A stretch of DNA of 64,000 bases from Indolivaga capnocytophagoides DSM 22835 (GTDB lineage Bacteria > Bacteroidota > Bacteroidia > Bacteroidales > Dysgonomonadaceae), in the NCBI RefSeq assembly GCF_000426485.1, contig NZ_AUFL01000005.1, positions 248,001 through 312,000 of the forward strand. Reading direction: 5' to 3'. Below the pieces are notes generated by a model, which saw only the letters and a list, made by a program, of their open reading frames with translations, was not told the DNA's origin and did not search any database. The stretch's first letter is position 1; each line of letters opens with the position of its first letter. Positions 61,102-64,000 of the stretch are shown here, one piece after another. The translations under genes and the position numbers were made by a program.

Positions 61102-62829
61102 ATGAAACTAACATATAAGCAAAGGCTGTTCGGATTTATATTTATCATATTTGCTGTATTCTCGGTATGTATTATCATATCCGAGCAACGGGAAGAACGC
61201 AAATATCGTACTGAGGCTCTCGAATCTCAGCTTGATGGCTATGTAGAAGTTATTCATCAATATATCGGGCAGAACCACCTTGTAGCGAACGATACGATTG
61301 CAATATCTCCGCTTATAAAGATACTGCCTTCTGATCTGCGCGTAACTCTTATAGATGCCGAAGGCAAAGTCTTTTATGAAAAAGACACTCACGATCTGAA
61401 AAGCCTGAACAACCACCTCGACAGGCCAGAGATAATGAAAGCTCTTTATCAGGATTATGGATCAAATATCCGCATGTCTGCATCGCTAAATCACGAATAC
61501 CTTTATTATGCGAAGTTCTTCAACAATTATTTTATCCGTGTTGCCTTGCCATATGACGTACAGGTGCAAAACATCCTGAAACCTGATAACTTCTTTATAT
61601 ATATAGTTCTGACACTATTCGTTTTAGTATTTATTCTGTTAAACCTGGTTGCCGGCCGTTTCAACAAATCTATCAATAAACTGAGAAACATCATTTCCCG
61701 TTTAAGAAACGACCAACCTCTACCGGCAAATATCAACTTTCCGGATGACGAGTTAGGAGAAATGGGAAAAGAACTAGTGGATATTTTCAACTTCAGGGAA
61801 GAGAGTAAGCAGGCTGTTGAACTGGAAAGGGAAAAACTTATCCAGCATTTTCAGTATTCCGAAACAGGCTTATGTATCTTTACTCCTAAAAGAGAAAAAA
61901 TATATGCTAATTCTCATTTTCTGCAAAATCTGAACCAGATAGTAGACAGACCGATATTCGATATCGACAATATATTTGAAGATAAGGCACTGCATCCTAT
62001 CGAAGACTTTTTTGCAGCACGGCATACAGGAGAGAATCATTTTGCTTTTCAGATCGAAAGAAACGGCAAGACATTCAATCTGCAGGTAATCATATTCGAT
62101 GACAAGAGTTTTGAAGTCACCATCCGTGACATAACCAAAGTAGAGAAAAACCGCTTGTTAAAGCAGGAAATGACCAACAATATAGCTCACGAACTGCGTA
62201 CTCCGGTAACAAGTTTACGGGGATTTCTTGAAACTCTTACAGATCAGAAACTACCAGCAGAGCGTCAGGAACAATTCATCCAACGGGCTTATCTTCAGTC
62301 TATACGTTTATCAAACCTGATTGATGACATCAGCCTGCTGAGCAAGATAGAAGAAGCATCCGATAAATTCATCATGGAGAAAATCAATCTGGTACAGGTT
62401 ATAAACGAAGTCCGCATTGACCTCACAGACAGATTAAGCAATAACAACATAACGCTATTTATAGATGTAAAACCGTATATAACAATACACGGAAACGAAA
62501 CCCTGTTGTATTCGATATTCCGCAATCTGATGGATAACTCCATCAATTACGGAGGAAAAGACATTGAAATACATATCAAAGATTACATGCAGGATAACAA
62601 GTATGTATATCTTTCTTATTACGACACAGGAAAAAGTGTTGAAGAACAACATCTAGCCCGGCTTTTCGAACGTTTTTATCGTGTAAATGAAGGACGTACC
62701 CGCGAAACCGGAGGTTCGGGATTGGGTTTATCCATCGTAAAAAATGCTGTTCTGCTGCATAAAGGAGAAATACATGCCCGCAAGTTCTCGAAAGGAGGAT
62801 TGGAGTTCTTGTTCACATTGGCAAAGTAA
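61102..62829 (+). CDS. phoR: PhoR-like sensor histidine kinase
   Basis: A 575-residue kinase. TM1 is about 9-27, a periplasmic domain of about 130 residues follows, TM2 is about 164-183, then a HAMP-like and a PAS domain (about 240-345), HisKA with phospho-acceptor His363 in NNIAHELRTPV, and HATPase with GGSGLGLSIVKNA near the end. The substantial periplasmic sensor part differs from E. coli PhoR, which has little. It presumably phosphorylates the adjacent PhoB-like regulator under low phosphate. Confidence 0.93.
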   Translation: MKLTYKQRLFGFIFIIFAVFSVCIIISEQREERKYRTEALESQLDGYVEVIHQYIGQNHLVANDTIAISPLIKILPSDLRVTLIDAEGKVFYEKDTHDLKSLNNHLDRPEIMKALYQDYGSNIRMSASLNHEYLYYAKFFNNYFIRVALPYDVQVQNILKPDNFFIYIVLTLFVLVFILLNLVAGRFNKSINKLRNIISRLRNDQPLPANINFPDDELGEMGKELVDIFNFREESKQAVELEREKLIQHFQYSETGLCIFTPKREKIYANSHFLQNLNQIVDRPIFDIDNIFEDKALHPIEDFFAARHTGENHFAFQIERNGKTFNLQVIIFDDKSFEVTIRDITKVEKNRLLKQEMTNNIAHELRTPVTSLRGFLETLTDQKLPAERQEQFIQRAYLQSIRLSNLIDDISLLSKIEEASDKFIMEKINLVQVINEVRIDLTDRLSNNNITLFIDVKPYITIHGNETLLYSIFRNLMDNSINYGGKDIEIHIKDYMQDNKYVYLSYYDTGKSVEEQHLARLFERFYRVNEGRTRETGGSGLGLSIVKNAVLLHKGEIHARKFSKGGLEFLFTLAK

Positions 62830-62837
62830 AAAAATCT

Positions 62838-62863
62838 GTTACTTTTATTACCTTTGTCACCTT
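62838..62863 (+). repeat. GTTAC-type repeat, copy 6, with -7 box for yaaA
   Basis: GTTACTTTTATTACC, then TTTGTCACCTTT. TACCTTTG at 62849-62856 fits TAnnTTTG, 28 bp before the yaaA ATG. Confidence 0.6.
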
Positions 62864-62884
62864 TAACAATTGCATATATATAGA

Positions 62885-63646
62885 ATGATAATAACCCTTT
62901 CTCCGGCTAAGGTGCTCGATTTTTCGCCAAAAGTTTCGACGACGGAATATTCCGAACCGACCTTCATCTCCGAAGCAATGGAGTTGAATGATATACTGAA
63001 AGATCTTCAGGTTACCGAAATCGGTCATTTAATGAAGATCAACCCGAAACAAGCTTTGGAAGTATATCAGTATATACATTCTTTCGATATGGATATTTCT
63101 CCCCGGAAGCAGGCGGCAGCGGCCTATAACGGAATTGCTTATACGGGACTCAATTCTGCGACTTTTGATGATAATGATTGGAAATTTGCTCAACAGCATC
63201 TTGTTATTCTGTCGGGATTATATGGAGCCTTACGGCCTTCGGATATGATAATGCCATATCGTTTGGAAATGCAGACCAAACTGGCAAATAGTAAAGGGAA
63301 AGATTTATATGATTACTGGAAACAGGATATTTCAGCATACTTTAACCAAAGGCTGAATGAAGACAATAAGGTATGGCTCAACCTGTCATCGAATGAGTAC
63401 AGCAAAGTCATAGATAAAAAGCAACTTCCGAAAGACCTCAAGATAATTACTCCTGTATTTAAGGAACAAACATCACAAGGCTTCAAACAGGTTACTGTAT
63501 ATGCCAAAAAAGCTCGGGGAATGATGGCTCGTTATGTGATTCAAAAGCAAATCGAGAATCCGGAAGAAATACAATTGTTCGATAGTGAAGGATATACATT
63601 CGCAGCTTTCTTATCTACTGACAGCGAATGGGTGTTTATACGATAA
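62885..63646 (+). CDS. yaaA: Peroxide stress protein YaaA (DUF328)
   Basis: A 253-residue protein from ATG 62885: MIITLSPAKVLDF is the conserved YaaA N-terminus, so an earlier TTG start at 62870 is rejected. RKQAAAAYNGIAYTGL, ILSGLYGALRPSDMIMPYRLEM and KKARGMMARYVI are family signatures. In E. coli YaaA lowers intracellular iron and protects against peroxide. It is convergent with tadA, 3 bp apart. Confidence 0.95.
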   Translation: MIITLSPAKVLDFSPKVSTTEYSEPTFISEAMELNDILKDLQVTEIGHLMKINPKQALEVYQYIHSFDMDISPRKQAAAAYNGIAYTGLNSATFDDNDWKFAQQHLVILSGLYGALRPSDMIMPYRLEMQTKLANSKGKDLYDYWKQDISAYFNQRLNEDNKVWLNLSSNEYSKVIDKKQLPKDLKIITPVFKEQTSQGFKQVTVYAKKARGMMARYVIQKQIENPEEIQLFDSEGYTFAAFLSTDSEWVFIR

Positions 63647-63649
63647 ACA

Positions 63650-64000
63650 TCAACGCTTACCTTTGAAGAAGTCCTGCATCAACTGTGCACATTCCTGTTC
63701 CATGATTCCGCCTATGATTTGGGTCTTGGGGTGTAAGGCTTTAGGTGCAATGCCTGTATATCCTCTCTTTGCATCGGGAGCACCATAGACAATCTTCGGT
63801 ATTTGTGACCAGCCTAATGCTCCGGCACACATAGGACAGGGTTCTACGGTTACATAAAGAATACAGTCTGTCAGGTATTTTCCACCTAAGACATTGGCTG
63901 CAGCGGTAATAGCCTGCATTTCGGCATGAGCCGTTACATCGTTTAATGTTTCGGTCAGATTGTGTGCCCGTGCTATAATACGATTCTGGCATACCACAAC
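63650..64000 (-). CDS. tadA: Nucleoside / tRNA-adenosine deaminase (TadA-like), N-terminus outside window
   Basis: Partial minus-strand gene, open to the right edge; about 117 residues are present and roughly 25-30 N-terminal residues are missing. The zinc-deaminase motifs are HAEMQAI (ligand His and catalytic Glu) and TVEPCPMCAGAL (two Cys). TadA converts adenosine 34 to inosine in tRNA-Arg(ACG). The C-terminus IIGGIMEQECAQLMQDFFKGKR fits TadA, but guanine-deaminase-like paralogues share these motifs. Confidence 0.85.
   Translation of the reverse strand, partial: VVVCQNRIIARAHNLTETLNDVTAHAEMQAITAAANVLGGKYLTDCILYVTVEPCPMCAGALGWSQIPKIVYGAPDAKRGYTGIAPKALHPKTQIIGGIMEQECAQLMQDFFKGKR

Noticed and set aside
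1-64000. CRISPR array, toxin-antitoxin pair, restriction system or secretion cluster
   Set aside because: No regularly spaced repeats and no proteins of these types were found; the window is mostly housekeeping.
1-64000. tRNA or rRNA genes
   Set aside because: The intergenic gaps were read for cloverleaf-like GC-rich segments and CCA ends by eye and none was found; a covariance search could still find one.

Overview
The window is a low-GC chromosomal segment from a member of the Bacteroidota, most likely of the order Bacteroidales and close to Dysgonomonas (genus is inference; phylum is well supported). Reasons: many genes are preceded by the Bacteroidota -7 box TAnnTTTG, with a clear TTTG -33 box at 14456; Shine-Dalgarno sequences are almost absent; and the gene set includes a periplasmic S46 dipeptidyl-peptidase, DUF2807 'GIN' proteins, OMP_b-brl barrels, a Stealth protein and a 7TM-HD phosphohydrolase. 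About 60 genes are packed tightly and most are housekeeping. I see no tRNA, rRNA, CRISPR array, complete insertion sequence or prophage.

Layout. 1-3335: 5' part of an S46 peptidase and an O-antigen-type flippase (-). 3599-4180: an orphan phage-terminase-like gene. 4518-7790: acyl-CoA synthetase, hemW and a small unknown gene (+). 7803-9273: rsmE and a bifunctional-nuclease-domain gene (-). 9274-9842: gene-free, with a 193-bp element bounded by 18-bp inverted repeats. 9843-13372: gtrA-like, coaBC, M23 peptidase. 13383-16841: a LysR regulator divergent from YceI, an extradiol dioxygenase and a pirin. 16934-22304 (-): pbpC, gamma carbonic anhydrase, aminopeptidase P, bactofilin. 22481-23402: folB, SpoU methyltransferase. 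23484-27813 (-): waaA, gltX, C1 peptidase. 28308-32257: two GIN-repeat surface proteins and a UvrD/PcrA helicase. 32265-38802 (-): beta-barrel proteins, prfB with a programmed +1 frameshift, alkaline phosphatase, lpxB, surE. 38937-41129: a divergent Stealth / glycosyltransferase pair. 41151-44652: yraN, yjbR-like, birA, AlkD-like, Dabb, pepE. 44675-47972: 7TM-HD protein, then cbpM/cbpA. 48372-51712: pyrH, frr, rsgA, two small proteins. 51816-54585: cardiolipin synthase and folC. 54669-62829: a complete phosphate module (porin, pstSCAB, phoU, phoB-like, phoR-like). 62885-64000: yaaA and a truncated tadA.

Functional links. The phosphate module is the clearest system: OM porin, ABC importer, PhoU and a two-component pair all lie on one strand. 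The porin and pstS share an 11-bp-period direct repeat (TTAAC-N6-GTAAC) exactly 48 bp upstream of an imperfect -7 box, a good candidate for the Pho box of this lineage. The LysR/YceI/dioxygenase/pirin cluster looks like a redox or catechol response, with clustered inverted repeats overlapping the promoter and, unusually for this phylum, perfect AGGAGG ribosome-binding sites on two genes.

The most unusual feature is non-coding. A short palindrome, AAGGTCTCAGACCT, with variants and sometimes a longer 3' module, recurs about 20 times and is nearly always oriented with its AAGG end against a coding sequence: fused to the TAA stop of the gene before it, or just upstream of a start codon in antisense. 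A second intergenic family, GTTACTTTTGTAACC, occurs six times and sometimes supplies the -7 box. I cannot tie either family to a described element.
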